From positions 1 to 30,412 of the forward strand of contig CALFLO010000109.1 in the NCBI GenBank assembly GCA_937880175.1: a stretch of 30,412 nt of DNA, in the 5' to 3' direction. Of the stretch, positions 1 through 7,951 are shown one piece after another. The position numbers were made by a program, and so were the translations under genes. Below the pieces are notes generated by a model. It saw only the letters and a list, made by a program, of their open reading frames with translations. It was not told the origin of the DNA and searched no databases. Positions within the stretch are counted from its first letter, which is position 1, and every line of letters starts with the position of its first letter. The stretch comes from an uncultured Gluconobacter sp. (lineage in GTDB: Bacteria; Pseudomonadota; Alphaproteobacteria; Acetobacterales; Acetobacteraceae).

Positions 1-1
1 G

Positions 2-1108
2 CACGGCACCGGCCGGTGCAAGGTTATGGGGGGCAGCGTTCCTCCCGGCTCCACGCCGGATTTCAGCGCACTGAAGGCACAGGGCGCCCGTGCGGCCGTG
101 GCCGGTCAGGCCGTGGGTTCGGGCAGCGTGCGCGTCGAGATGCGTCTGTGGGACGTGCTCTCGGGCCAGCAGCTTCAGGGCACGGCCTATACGGCCTCGA
201 ACAGCAACTGGCGCCGGATCGCGCATATCATTGCCGACGTGATCTATGAGCGGATGCTGGGCGAGAAGGGCTATTTCGATACCCGCATTGCCTATATTGC
301 CCGGACTGGTCCGCGCCATCACCAGATCACCCGTCTGGCCCTGATGGATCAGGATGGCGCCAATGAGCGCATGCTGACGGGCGGGGAGTGGCTGACGCTG
401 ACGCCGCGTTTCAACCCGGTGCGTGACCAGATTGCGTTCATGTCCTACGCCAACAACCGTCCGCGTGTGTATCTGTTCGATCTGGCCTCTGGCCGTCAGC
501 AGATCCTGGGCGAATTTGCGGGGATTTCCTTTGCACCGCGCTTCTCGCCGACGGGTGGCTCGGTCGTGCTGTCCGCGACGCGTGGGGGCGGGTCCGATAT
601 CTTTGTGGTCGATCTGGCGTCGCGTGCGAAGCGTCAGATCACCAACTCCAATGGCGCGATCGACACCAGCCCGTGCTTCAGCCCGGATGGCAGCCAGATT
701 GTGTTCAACTCCGATCGTGGTGGCAGCCCGCAGCTTTACATCATGAGCGCATCGGGTGGGGGCGCGAAGCGGATTTCCTATGGCAGCGGTCAGTACGGAT
801 CGCCGGTCTGGTCCCCGCGTGGAGATCTGATCGCCTTTACCCGGATCGGCAGCGGCGGGTTCTCTCTGGGTGTGATGAACCCTGATGGCACGGGTGAGCG
901 CATCCTGACGCAGGGCTTTACGGTCGATGGCGCCACATTCTGCCCGAACGGCCGTGTGCTGGCGTTCTGCCGCCAGAGCGCGTCCCGTGCGGGTGGTGCG
1001 GGTTTTGCATCCGGCATCGGCACGATCGACATCACGGGCTTTAACGAGCGTCCGATCCGGATCTCGACGGGTGCGTCCGACCCGGCCTGGTCTCCGCGTA
1101 ACGGCTGA
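2..1108 (+). CDS. tolB: TolB, beta-propeller protein of the Tol-Pal system (5' end missing)
   Basis: The reading frame is open from the window edge, so the start and an estimated 80-90 N-terminal residues (signal peptide and part of the N-terminal domain) lie outside. The visible part begins in the TolB N-terminal domain (QAVGSGSVRVEMRLWDVLSG) and continues into repeated PD40/WD40-like blades, each with an FSPDG- or WSPRG-type turn (FSPTGG, FSPDGSQIVFNSDRGG, WSPRGDLIAF). TolB is a periplasmic protein that binds Pal and links the inner-membrane TolQRA complex to the outer membrane; the system supports outer-membrane integrity and constriction at division. The pal and cpoB genes that follow support the call. 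A strong hairpin after the stop suggests that tolB ends a transcript. Family assignment is secure; only the N-terminus is unknown. Confidence 0.95.
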   Translation, partial: HGTGRCKVMGGSVPPGSTPDFSALKAQGARAAVAGQAVGSGSVRVEMRLWDVLSGQQLQGTAYTASNSNWRRIAHIIADVIYERMLGEKGYFDTRIAYIARTGPRHHQITRLALMDQDGANERMLTGGEWLTLTPRFNPVRDQIAFMSYANNRPRVYLFDLASGRQQILGEFAGISFAPRFSPTGGSVVLSATRGGGSDIFVVDLASRAKRQITNSNGAIDTSPCFSPDGSQIVFNSDRGGSPQLYIMSASGGGAKRISYGSGQYGSPVWSPRGDLIAFTRIGSGGFSLGVMNPDGTGERILTQGFTVDGATFCPNGRVLAFCRQSASRAGGAGFASGIGTIDITGFNERPIRISTGASDPAWSPRNG

Positions 1109-1117
1109 GGTCAGGCT

Positions 1118-1147
1118 CCGCGCTTTCGTTCTGAAAGCGCGGATTTT
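1118..1147 (+). terminator. Intrinsic terminator after tolB
   Basis: A perfect 10-bp stem (CCGCGCTTTC at 1118-1127 with its complement at 1133-1142) closes a 5-base loop and is followed by ATTTT. It starts 9 bases after the tolB stop. Confidence 0.8.
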
Positions 1148-1311
1148 CCGGGGCGCGAAGTCCTGTTTTTCAGAGTCTTCTGACAGTGCTGATTCGGTCT
1201 CTGCTTGTCCTGACCGTATGGATGAGTTCCGGATGCCAAGCCTGTAACGCTGGGCTGCTACGCAGACAGCGCATGTATCCAAACTGTAAAATTTCAAGGG
1301 TGAGATGAATA

Positions 1312-1327
1312 TGGCAGAATTCTGCCA
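1312..1327. repeat. Perfect 16-bp palindrome, candidate operator
   Basis: TGGCAGAATTCTGCCA reads the same on both strands with no spacer. It lies about 270 bp upstream of pal in otherwise gene-free DNA. A dimeric regulator site is possible. No T-run follows, so it does not look like a terminator. Confidence 0.4.
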
Positions 1328-1595
1328 CATTCTTCAGAGCCTCTGTGACATTTATGCCGAGTTTTCTGGTTCCGAATATGAATCGAACTTTCAGGCCTCA
1401 AGCGGCGTTAACACGACACTTGACCCATGATTTGAGTCATGAGTATGGGCGCTTATGGCCACTGGTTTTCAGGTGCGGCACGCAGGGATCGGAACCGAAT
1501 CCTGCATGTTCCGGTCTGGAGAGAAGTGGTCCGGAATAACGCGGCATTTTCCGCATTCGGTTCCTGACATGGGGCCGTTCTCAGGATTGAGACAC

Positions 1596-2075
1596 ATGAA
1601 GTTCAAGGTATTTGGCGCGCTCGGTCTGGCGCTTGTTCTCGCAGCCTGTTCCAACGGCAACACCAACAAGGGTGACAGCAACGGCGCTGGCGCCGTCGCT
1701 CAGGAAGCCGGCCCGACCCCCGGCAGCGAAGCCGATCTGGTTGCCAACGTTGGCGACCGCGTCTTCTACGAGCTGAACCAGTCCCAGCTGACTGAAGAAG
1801 CCCGTGCAACGCTGGACAAGCAGGTTGCATGGCTCGCCAAGTACCCGCAGGTCAGCATCCAGGTTGCTGGCAACTGCGATGATCGTGGCACGGAAGAGTA
1901 CAACATTGCTCTCGGCCAGCGTCGTGCAAACGCAGCCCGCGACTATCTGGTCGCCAAGGGCGTGAGCGCTTCGCGCATCACCACGATCTCCTACGGTAAG
2001 GATCGTCCGACCGCCGATGGCGATGACGAGCAGTCCTGGTCGCAGAACCGTAACGCCATCACGTCTGTTCGCTGA
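1596..2075 (+). CDS. pal: Pal, peptidoglycan-associated outer-membrane lipoprotein
   Basis: The 159-residue product starts with a lipoprotein signal: a basic MKFK, a hydrophobic stretch and the lipobox LAAC with the lipidated cysteine at residue 18. A Ser/Asn/Gly-rich linker follows, then an OmpA-C domain from about residue 50 to the end (VANVGDRVFYEL, the DDRGTEEYN segment, GQRRANAARDYL, SYGKDRP). This domain binds peptidoglycan and TolB, anchoring the outer membrane to the wall. The start at 1596 is chosen because the lipoprotein signal begins there and AGGA precedes it by 9 bases; an in-frame ATG at 1569 would spoil the signal peptide. The usual GHxDERG motif reads GNCDDRG, so His is replaced by Asn, and the usual C-terminal NRR reads NRN. 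The length is normal for Pal. Confidence 0.96.
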   Translation: MKFKVFGALGLALVLAACSNGNTNKGDSNGAGAVAQEAGPTPGSEADLVANVGDRVFYELNQSQLTEEARATLDKQVAWLAKYPQVSIQVAGNCDDRGTEEYNIALGQRRANAARDYLVAKGVSASRITTISYGKDRPTADGDDEQSWSQNRNAITSVR

Positions 2076-2112
2076 ACTGACGTTTCAGGCCATACGGACT
2101 GAGATTGATGAG

Positions 2113-2147
2113 CGGCCGGGGGATTATCCCCCGGCCGTTTCTGTTTT
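2113..2147 (+). terminator. Intrinsic terminator after pal
   Basis: An 11-bp stem built on CGGCCGGGGGA (2113-2123) and its complement (2127-2137) has a 3-base loop and is followed by TTTCTGTTTT. It separates pal from cpoB, so cpoB probably has its own promoter or depends on read-through. Confidence 0.85.
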
Positions 2148-2219
2148 ATGACTGGGCCATGTTGCACGCGAGACCTGCCTGCGTGCCCGTGACCGTGAGT
2201 TTGTCTCAGGAGATCCGTT

Positions 2220-3095
2220 ATGGTGCTGTCCCGTTCCCTGCGTGCCGTCTTTCTGGGCACGGCTCTTTCCGCCCTGTCGCCCCTTGTATCGGCCGTTGCG
2301 CAGGATGCTCCTGACAGCGGGGAAATTTCCTCGCGTGAAGCCATTGCCCTGCAGGACCAGATCGCATCCCTGCGTCAGCAGCTTTCCCAGGTTCAGAGTG
2401 GCGGCGGTCTCGCTGCCCCGAGCGCGACGGCAGCCGCTCCTGTTGCGGCAGGGGACGGCAATCTGACGGCACAGCTTCTGGAACGTGTCTCGGCTCTGGA
2501 AGAGCAGAACCGCCAGATGCGGGGCGAACTGGACCAGCTGAGCAATTCTGTTCGCGACAATCAGGCCAGCGTATCCAAGCAGATCTCGGATATGCAGTTT
2601 GCCTCCCAGGGCGGCGGTGGTGCAGCAGCAGCTCCGGCTGCCCCGGCGAAGGCTGCCAGCGAAGACAAGGCTCCTGCGGCTTCCGCGCCAGCAGGGGCAG
2701 AGCAGCCCAAGACTGCCCTTGATGCTCTGAAGGTTGGCAATGCGTCCCTGAAATCCGGCAACTATACCGACGCCGAAAGCAACGCGCGTTTTGCCGTCAA
2801 GACGGCGCATAGCGTGTCCGGCAAGATGGATGCACAGTTCCTCCTCGCGCAGTCCCTGGCCGGGCAGAAGCAGTACCGTCAGTCGGCCGTGGCCTATTAT
2901 GACGCCTACACCAAGGCGCCTAAATCCCTGAAGGCTCAGGACTCCCTTCTTGGTGTGGCCGCTTCGATGCTGGCGCTCGGTGAGAAGGGATCTGCCTGTC
3001 AGGCGCTGGACAAGCTCAAGACCGAGTTCCCTGCGCCCGCGCCGCGCGTGAAGACGGCCGAGACGACTTTCCGGAGCCGCGCCGCCTGTCACTGA
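2220..3095 (+). CDS. cpoB: CpoB (YbgF), periplasmic TPR protein of the Tol-Pal cluster
   Basis: The 291-residue product has a Sec signal peptide with likely cleavage after SAVA (about residue 27). Then comes a Gln/Leu-rich coiled coil (about 38-115, e.g. LRQQLSQVQ, LLERVSALEEQNRQMRGEL), an Ala/Pro low-complexity linker (about 120-155) and a C-terminal TPR domain (about 163-285) containing LKSGNYTDAE, AQFLLAQSLAGQKQYRQSA and ALGEKGSACQALDKL. This is the order expected for CpoB, the trimeric periplasmic protein that coordinates Tol function with septal peptidoglycan synthesis. AGGAG at 2208-2212 lies 7 bases before the ATG. Position after tolB and pal is the classical arrangement. The TPR part diverges from enterobacterial YbgF, but the architecture and context make the call reliable. 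Confidence 0.9.
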   Translation: MVLSRSLRAVFLGTALSALSPLVSAVAQDAPDSGEISSREAIALQDQIASLRQQLSQVQSGGGLAAPSATAAAPVAAGDGNLTAQLLERVSALEEQNRQMRGELDQLSNSVRDNQASVSKQISDMQFASQGGGGAAAAPAAPAKAASEDKAPAASAPAGAEQPKTALDALKVGNASLKSGNYTDAESNARFAVKTAHSVSGKMDAQFLLAQSLAGQKQYRQSAVAYYDAYTKAPKSLKAQDSLLGVAASMLALGEKGSACQALDKLKTEFPAPAPRVKTAETTFRSRAACH

Positions 3096-3157
3096 ACACT
3101 GTCGTCCCAGATCCGGGAGCCGGGGATCCTGTTGGAGCGCAGGAATTTTCTGACCGG

Positions 3158-4351
3158 ATGGCCGCCTTTGGTCCGTGGCCTCCTGATGTAGACGGTGCGC
3201 CGGTGGCGTTGGCCGTTTCAGGGGGTGCCGATTCCATGGCACTGGCGTTTCTGGCCCGTCGCTGGCGATGCAATGTCGTGGCGTTCGTCGTGGATCATGC
3301 CTTGCGGCCTGAATCCGCCGCCGAGGCGCAACTGACGGTCCGACGTCTTGCCGATATGAACGTGCAGGCAAGGCTCTTGACACTTGCGCCGTTTCCAAAA
3401 GGCCGATTGCAGGAGCGCGCGCGTCAGGCTCGGTTCATGGCACTTGAGGCGGCCTGTGTTGCGGAAGGCTGTCTGGATCTTCTGGTCGCGCATCATGCTG
3501 GCGATCAGGACGAGACCGTTTGGATGCGCCATCTGCGCGCAAGTGGTCCTGTCGGGTTGAGTGGTATCCAGCCCATTTCGGTTCGTGGACAGATCAGACT
3601 GGTCCGGCCGCTTCTTTCGATCCGAACCGAGCGCCTGCGTTCAACCCTGAACACTGAAAACCTGCCGTGGATCGAGGATCCGTCGAATGCCAACCGGCGT
3701 TTCGAGCGTGTGCGTCTGCGGCAGGATCTGACTCCTGACCAAAGGGAGGAAGCCCGTGCTCTGCAAACTGCGGCGTTGCAGGAGCGCCGGCGGATTGAGG
3801 CGGCGCTTGCGGGAGATCTTGCCCGCCATGCCGTCTGGAACCCGCAGGGCTGGGTGTTTCTTGCACGGAGTGGAATTAATGAAGACACAGTGTCAGTTCT
3901 GATCCGTCTGGTTTCGGGGAGGGCCTATCGTCCGGCGCGCGACGCCGTGCAGACCCTGATGAAGCAGGGACATGGCGTGCTCTCGGGAGTTCAGATGCAG
4001 CCGGGAGGCCGCTTTGGCGATGGGGTGCTTCTTGTTCGTGAGGAAAGGGCGCTGGGGTCATCCGTTCCCGCGAAGGTAGGAGTGATCTGGGATGGACGAT
4101 GGCGTCTTCTGACGTCCGATGTTCCCCAAGGCAGCCTGATCGGGCCGCTTGGGGACGCAGTTCATGCGCTGGACCTGCGGAAGCTGGGAGTACCCTATGC
4201 CGCAGCCCGCTGTCTTCCGGGCGTCTGGCATGAGGGGCGGCTGGTTTTGGGGCCGCGTATTGGCGAAATTGCCGGAGATACCGAGCCTGAAGTGGCGTTT
4301 GTCTGGTCTGGTGGCGTTCCTGCGACCGGTGAAAATTATTTCAGGACGTAA
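3158..4351 (+). CDS. tilS: TilS, tRNA(Ile)-lysidine synthetase
   Basis: TilS ligates lysine to cytidine 34 of tRNA-Ile(CAU), converting it to lysidine so that it reads AUA. The N-type ATP-pyrophosphatase P-loop SGGADS is at residues 21-26. The family segments VAFVVDHALRPES, ERARQARFMAL, LLVAHHAGDQDETVWMRHLR (the HHxxDQxET-type motif) and LPWIEDPSNANRRFERVRLR follow, and the C-terminal part is more divergent. The 397 residues are slightly shorter than the E. coli enzyme. ATG 3158 is the first usable start after the cpoB stop, but its ribosome site is weak (AGGAA, 12 bases away). The frame stays open upstream and encodes a plausible extension (GAQEFSDR), so the true start could be a non-canonical codon further up. 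A hairpin with a T-run follows the gene. Confidence 0.93.
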   Translation: MAAFGPWPPDVDGAPVALAVSGGADSMALAFLARRWRCNVVAFVVDHALRPESAAEAQLTVRRLADMNVQARLLTLAPFPKGRLQERARQARFMALEAACVAEGCLDLLVAHHAGDQDETVWMRHLRASGPVGLSGIQPISVRGQIRLVRPLLSIRTERLRSTLNTENLPWIEDPSNANRRFERVRLRQDLTPDQREEARALQTAALQERRRIEAALAGDLARHAVWNPQGWVFLARSGINEDTVSVLIRLVSGRAYRPARDAVQTLMKQGHGVLSGVQMQPGGRFGDGVLLVREERALGSSVPAKVGVIWDGRWRLLTSDVPQGSLIGPLGDAVHALDLRKLGVPYAAARCLPGVWHEGRLVLGPRIGEIAGDTEPEVAFVWSGGVPATGENYFRT

Positions 4352-4362
4352 AAAGAGCTTCA

Positions 4363-4385
4363 AAAACGCAAGAAATGCGTTTTCC
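4363..4385 (+). terminator. Probable intrinsic terminator after tilS
   Basis: AAAACGCA (4363-4370) pairs perfectly with TGCGTTTT (4376-4383) around a 5-base loop, 11 bases after the tilS stop. The stem is modest and the T-run forms its 3' arm. Confidence 0.55.
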
Positions 4386-4522
4386 TGCCTTTGGTGGGGT
4401 AGGATCGTGGACGCGGAGGCTTATGTTATGAAGTCAACGCAGAATGTGACCGGTCGGCCAGTTGTGACGGGAGTTCCCGGATCGCATCTGACGGAACAGT
4501 CTGAAGGACGACAGAGAGCGAG

Positions 4523-6427
4523 ATGAACAATTTAGGCCGTAACGTCGCGATCTGGGTGGTCATCATCGTGGTCGGAATGGCAGTGCTGACAGCCTTCCAG
4601 CCCGGTGGCAGCCAGCATGCAGCCCAGCAGATCGCCTATTCCGATTTCATTCATGATGTGGACCAGCATCAGGTCCGTTCCGTCGTGATCCAGGAGCAGA
4701 ACGTCTCCGGGACCCTGACGAACGGAACGTCTTTCGAGACCTATGCTCCGCTTGATCCGAGCCTTCCGGCCCGTCTGACATCCGCCAACGTCGAAGTGAC
4801 GGCCAAGCCGATGGAAAGCGGGGAAAGCCCGATCCTGCGTTATGCGAGCGCTTACCTGCCAGTTCTGCTGCTGGTTGGGCTGTGCTTCATGGTTTTCCGT
4901 CAGATGCAGGGTGGTGGTGGCCGGGCCATGGGCTTCGGCAAATCCCGCGCCAAGCTGCTGACCGAGAAGACCGGCCGTGTGACGTTTGAAGACGTTGCCG
5001 GGATCGACGAGGCGAAATCCGAGCTTCAGGAAATCGTCGAGTTCCTGCGTGACCCGCAGAAATTCACCCGTCTGGGCGGCAAGATCCCCAAGGGCGCGCT
5101 GCTTGTCGGGCCTCCGGGCACGGGTAAGACGCTGCTGGCGCGTGCCATTGCGGGCGAGGCCAATGTGCCGTTCTTCACGATTTCCGGCTCGGACTTCGTG
5201 GAAATGTTCGTCGGTGTTGGTGCGTCCCGTGTGCGTGACATGTTCGAGCAGGGCAAGAAGTCTGCACCGTGCATCATCTTCATCGATGAAATTGACGCCG
5301 TGGGCCGTCATCGTGGCGCCGGCCTTGGCGGCGGTAACGACGAACGCGAACAGACCCTCAACCAGATGCTGGTTGAGATGGATGGTTTCGAGAGCAATGA
5401 GGGCGTGATCCTGATTGCCGCGACCAACCGTCCGGACGTTCTGGATCCGGCTCTGCTGCGTCCGGGCCGTTTTGACCGTCAGGTTGTCGTGCCGAACCCC
5501 GATGTTGCCGGGCGTGAGAAGATCCTGCGCGTTCACATGAAAAAAGTGCCGCTGTCTTCGGACGTGGATCCAAAGATCATCGCCCGTGGAACGCCTGGTT
5601 TCTCGGGTGCGGATCTGTCCAATCTCGTGAACGAAGCTGCGCTGATGGCGGCCCGTCAGGGACGCCGGACCGTTGGTATGGCGCAGTTCGAGGAAGCCAA
5701 GGACAAGGTCATGATGGGGGCGGAGCGCCGTTCCATGGTCATGACCGAGGACGAAAAGCGCTCCACGGCCTATCACGAATCCGGACATGCCATCTGCGCG
5801 ATCTTCACGCCGGGAAGCGATCCGATTCACAAGGCGACCATCGTGCCACGTGGCCGGGCGCTGGGTCTGGTTATGACCCTGCCGGAGAAGGACAATATTT
5901 CCTACAGCCGCAAATGGTGCCTGGCCCGTCTGGTCATCGCCATGGGTGGCCGCGTCGCCGAGGAAATCATTTTCGGACGTGAAGAAGTCAGCGCGGGTGC
6001 CTCGGGCGACATCAAGAGCGCGACCGATCTTGCGCGCCGCATGGTGACCGAATGGGGCATGAGCGACACGCTTGGTATGATTGCTTACGGCGATAACGGG
6101 CAGGAAGTGTTCCTTGGCCACTCCGTGACCCAGAGCAAGAACATTTCTGAAGAGACCGCCCGGGAGATCGACAAGGAGGTCAAAGTCCTGATCGATACGG
6201 CTTACAGGCAGGCTCATGATCTGCTGACGACCCGTATTGATGACCTGCACCGTCTGACGGCAGCGCTTCTGGAATATGAAACCCTGACAGGTGACGATGT
6301 TGGTCGCATCATGCGCGGCGAGGCCATCGAGCGGACCGCAGATGACGAGCAGGTTCCCGCCAACCGTCGTGCGTCTGTTCCGACTACGCGCCCCGGCGCG
6401 TTTGATCCGGCGCCTCAGGCGGGTTAA
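4523..6427 (+). CDS. ftsH: FtsH, membrane-bound ATP-dependent zinc metalloprotease
   Basis: FtsH degrades misfolded membrane proteins and short-lived regulators such as LpxC and sigma-32. The 634-residue product has a first membrane segment at about 9-25, a periplasmic domain (about 30-108) and a second membrane segment at about 110-125. The AAA+ module has Walker A GPPGTGKT (196-203), the pore motif MFVG (228-231), Walker B IIFIDE (251-256) and the arginine-finger region RPGRFDR (313-319). The zinc site HESGH is at 418-422, and a third ligand is expected near SGDIKSATDLARRM. All catalytic residues are present and the length is typical. The C-terminal tail is rich in Arg, Pro and Ala. The gene sits alone between two terminators (4363-4385 and 6451-6493). 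I could not find a convincing heat-shock promoter. Confidence 0.98.
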   Translation: MNNLGRNVAIWVVIIVVGMAVLTAFQPGGSQHAAQQIAYSDFIHDVDQHQVRSVVIQEQNVSGTLTNGTSFETYAPLDPSLPARLTSANVEVTAKPMESGESPILRYASAYLPVLLLVGLCFMVFRQMQGGGGRAMGFGKSRAKLLTEKTGRVTFEDVAGIDEAKSELQEIVEFLRDPQKFTRLGGKIPKGALLVGPPGTGKTLLARAIAGEANVPFFTISGSDFVEMFVGVGASRVRDMFEQGKKSAPCIIFIDEIDAVGRHRGAGLGGGNDEREQTLNQMLVEMDGFESNEGVILIAATNRPDVLDPALLRPGRFDRQVVVPNPDVAGREKILRVHMKKVPLSSDVDPKIIARGTPGFSGADLSNLVNEAALMAARQGRRTVGMAQFEEAKDKVMMGAERRSMVMTEDEKRSTAYHESGHAICAIFTPGSDPIHKATIVPRGRALGLVMTLPEKDNISYSRKWCLARLVIAMGGRVAEEIIFGREEVSAGASGDIKSATDLARRMVTEWGMSDTLGMIAYGDNGQEVFLGHSVTQSKNISEETAREIDKEVKVLIDTAYRQAHDLLTTRIDDLHRLTAALLEYETLTGDDVGRIMRGEAIERTADDEQVPANRRASVPTTRPGAFDPAPQAG

Positions 6428-6450
6428 TCAGGCTGCAAATCGCACCAACA

Positions 6451-6493
6451 GGCGCGTCAGCGGGGGAGGTTCCCCCGGTGCCGCGCCTTTTTT
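6451..6493 (+). terminator. Intrinsic terminator after ftsH
   Basis: A two-part stem: the outer arms GGCGCG (6451-6456) and CGCGCC (6482-6487) enclose CGGGGGA (6461-6467) paired with TCCCCCG (6471-6477), followed by TTTTTTATT. It ends about 30 bases before the glmM start. Confidence 0.88.
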
Positions 6494-6523
6494 ATTTCTG
6501 GCAGACAGGCAGGATTTTTCATT

Positions 6524-7882
6524 ATGGCCACCAAAAGGTCTCTGTTCGGCACTGATGGCATCCGGGGCACCGCCAATACCGCTCCCATGACAGTCGAGAT
6601 CGCGCAGAGGCTGGGGCAGGCGGCCGGCCTGTATTTCATGCGCAGCCAGAACCGTCGCCACAGCGTCGTGCTCGGCAAGGACACGCGCCTTTCGGGCTAT
6701 ATGCTGGAATGTGCTCTCGTTGCGGGGTTTCTGTCTGCCGGGATGGACGTCATTCTGGTTGGACCGTTGCCGACACCCGCCATCGCCATGCTGACGCGCT
6801 CTCTCCGGGCCGATCTGGGTGTGATGGTCTCGGCGTCGCATAACCCCTTCACCGACAATGGCATCAAGCTGTTTGGGCCGGACGGATTCAAGCTTTCCGA
6901 CGAAGTTGAAGGCGAGATCGAGGACCTGATGTCGCAGGATCTCTCCGCGCGACTGGCATCTCCGGCGCAGATCGGTCGGGCGTCGCGCCTGACGGATGCG
7001 GCCGGGCGGTATATCGAGAACGCGAAGGCCTCTTTTCCGCGCGGGCTGCGGCTGGATGGTCTGAAAATCGTTATCGACTGCGCCAATGGCTCGGCCTATC
7101 GCGTGGCGCCCAAGGCTTTGTGGGAACTTGGTGCGGAAGTCATCAAAATCGGCTGTTCGCCGGATGGGCTGAACATCAATGACGGGGTGGGATCAACGCA
7201 TCCTGAAACGCTGTGTGCGGCCGTCAGGGAGCATGGTGCGGATTTCGGCATTGCACTGGATGGTGATGCGGACCGCGTCCTGATTGCGGATGAAAACGGC
7301 AATCTCGTGGATGGGGATCAGATCATCGGGCTGATCGCGGCTTTCTGGAAACAGCACGGCCGGTTGCGGGGCAATACGGTGGTCACGACCGTCATGTCCA
7401 ACATGGGTCTGGAAAAGACCCTGGCTGAAAATGGTCTTGAACTTCAGCGGACGGCGGTTGGCGATCGTTATGTCGTTGAACGCATGCGTGAAATCGGGGC
7501 CAATCTTGGAGGCGAGCAGTCGGGCCACATGGTTCTGTCAGACTACGCTACAACGGGCGATGGTCTGATTGCCGCATTGCAGGTTCTGGCTGTTTCCGTT
7601 GAGACAAAGCGCCCGGCCAGTGAAATCTGCCGTTTCTTTACGCCCTATCCCCAGCTTCTGAAGAATGTCCGCTATTCAGGGACCAGTCCGATGGGAAGCC
7701 CTGATCTGGCTGCGGCCAAGGCCTGGGCCGATGAGCGGCTCGCTGGAAGTGGCCGTCTCGTTCTGCGGGCAAGCGGGACGGAACCGCTGATCCGTGTCAT
7801 GGCCGAGGCGGAGGATGAAGCGCTGGTGCATGAAGTTGTGGACCATGTCTGTGATGTCATCCGCGCGATCGCTCACGTCTGA
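6524..7882 (+). CDS. glmM: GlmM, phosphoglucosamine mutase
   Basis: GlmM converts glucosamine 6-phosphate to glucosamine 1-phosphate, on the path to UDP-GlcNAc for peptidoglycan and lipopolysaccharide. The four signature regions of alpha-D-phosphohexomutases are present: LFGTDGIRG near the N-terminus, the phosphoserine loop SASHNP (103-108, active serine 105), the metal loop DGDADR (246-251), and the phosphate-binding RASGTEP (415-421). The segment GGEQSGHM, the sugar-specificity loop of this family, is also seen. The 452-residue length is typical. The start MATKRSLFGTDGIRG matches the family. The ftsH-glmM order is common in proteobacteria, though here a terminator separates them. Confidence 0.97.
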   Translation: MATKRSLFGTDGIRGTANTAPMTVEIAQRLGQAAGLYFMRSQNRRHSVVLGKDTRLSGYMLECALVAGFLSAGMDVILVGPLPTPAIAMLTRSLRADLGVMVSASHNPFTDNGIKLFGPDGFKLSDEVEGEIEDLMSQDLSARLASPAQIGRASRLTDAAGRYIENAKASFPRGLRLDGLKIVIDCANGSAYRVAPKALWELGAEVIKIGCSPDGLNINDGVGSTHPETLCAAVREHGADFGIALDGDADRVLIADENGNLVDGDQIIGLIAAFWKQHGRLRGNTVVTTVMSNMGLEKTLAENGLELQRTAVGDRYVVERMREIGANLGGEQSGHMVLSDYATTGDGLIAALQVLAVSVETKRPASEICRFFTPYPQLLKNVRYSGTSPMGSPDLAAAKAWADERLAGSGRLVLRASGTEPLIRVMAEAEDEALVHEVVDHVCDVIRAIAHV

Positions 7883-7894
7883 AACCGGAAGATG

Positions 7895-7919
7895 ACGGCA
7901 AGAGGCGGGGACTTGCCGT
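7895..7919. terminator. Hairpin between convergent glmM and ctrA, possible weak terminator
   Basis: ACGGCAAG (7895-7902) pairs perfectly with CTTGCCGT (7912-7919) around a 9-base loop, but no T-run follows on either strand. A second stem, CGTCTGA (7932-7938) with TCAGACG (7952-7958), overlaps the ctrA stop codon. The hairpins may end transcription from both sides, but the evidence is only structural. Confidence 0.35.
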
Positions 7920-7951
7920 AAGTTCTGAAGTCGTCTGATTCCGAGCGGGTT

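Larger units (their letters stand above)
1109..1595. other. 487-bp gene-free stretch between tolB and pal
   Basis: Apart from the tolB terminator I see no convincing gene. Short open frames here lack a ribosome site and coding character. The stretch is more AT-rich than its surroundings around 1270-1440 and holds a perfect 16-bp palindrome at 1312-1327. A TTGACC hexamer at 1420-1425 could be a -35 element for pal, but I could not pair it with a good -10. The inverted repeat CATGA/TCATG lies just downstream of it (1426-1442). This stretch probably contains the pal promoter and a long leader. Confidence 0.5.

Noticed and set aside
1345..1539. Short open frame between tolB and pal
   Set aside because: No ribosome site, no recognisable motif and no coding bias; the region is better explained as promoter and leader.
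2124..3398. Long open frame on the minus strand opposite cpoB and tilS
   Set aside because: It lies antisense to two well-supported genes, and its translation is Arg/Gly-rich without recognisable motifs. It is a by-product of high GC at third codon positions.
4389..4426. Heat-shock (sigma-32) promoter for ftsH
   Set aside because: CTTATGT at 4420-4426 resembles the -10 element, but no CTTG-like -35 lies at 17-18 bases; the nearest candidate is about 26 bases away.
4532..6250. 572-codon minus-strand frame opposite ftsH
   Set aside because: Mirror of the ftsH codons; the translation is His/Arg/Gln-rich and shows no domain. FtsH is unquestionable on the other strand.
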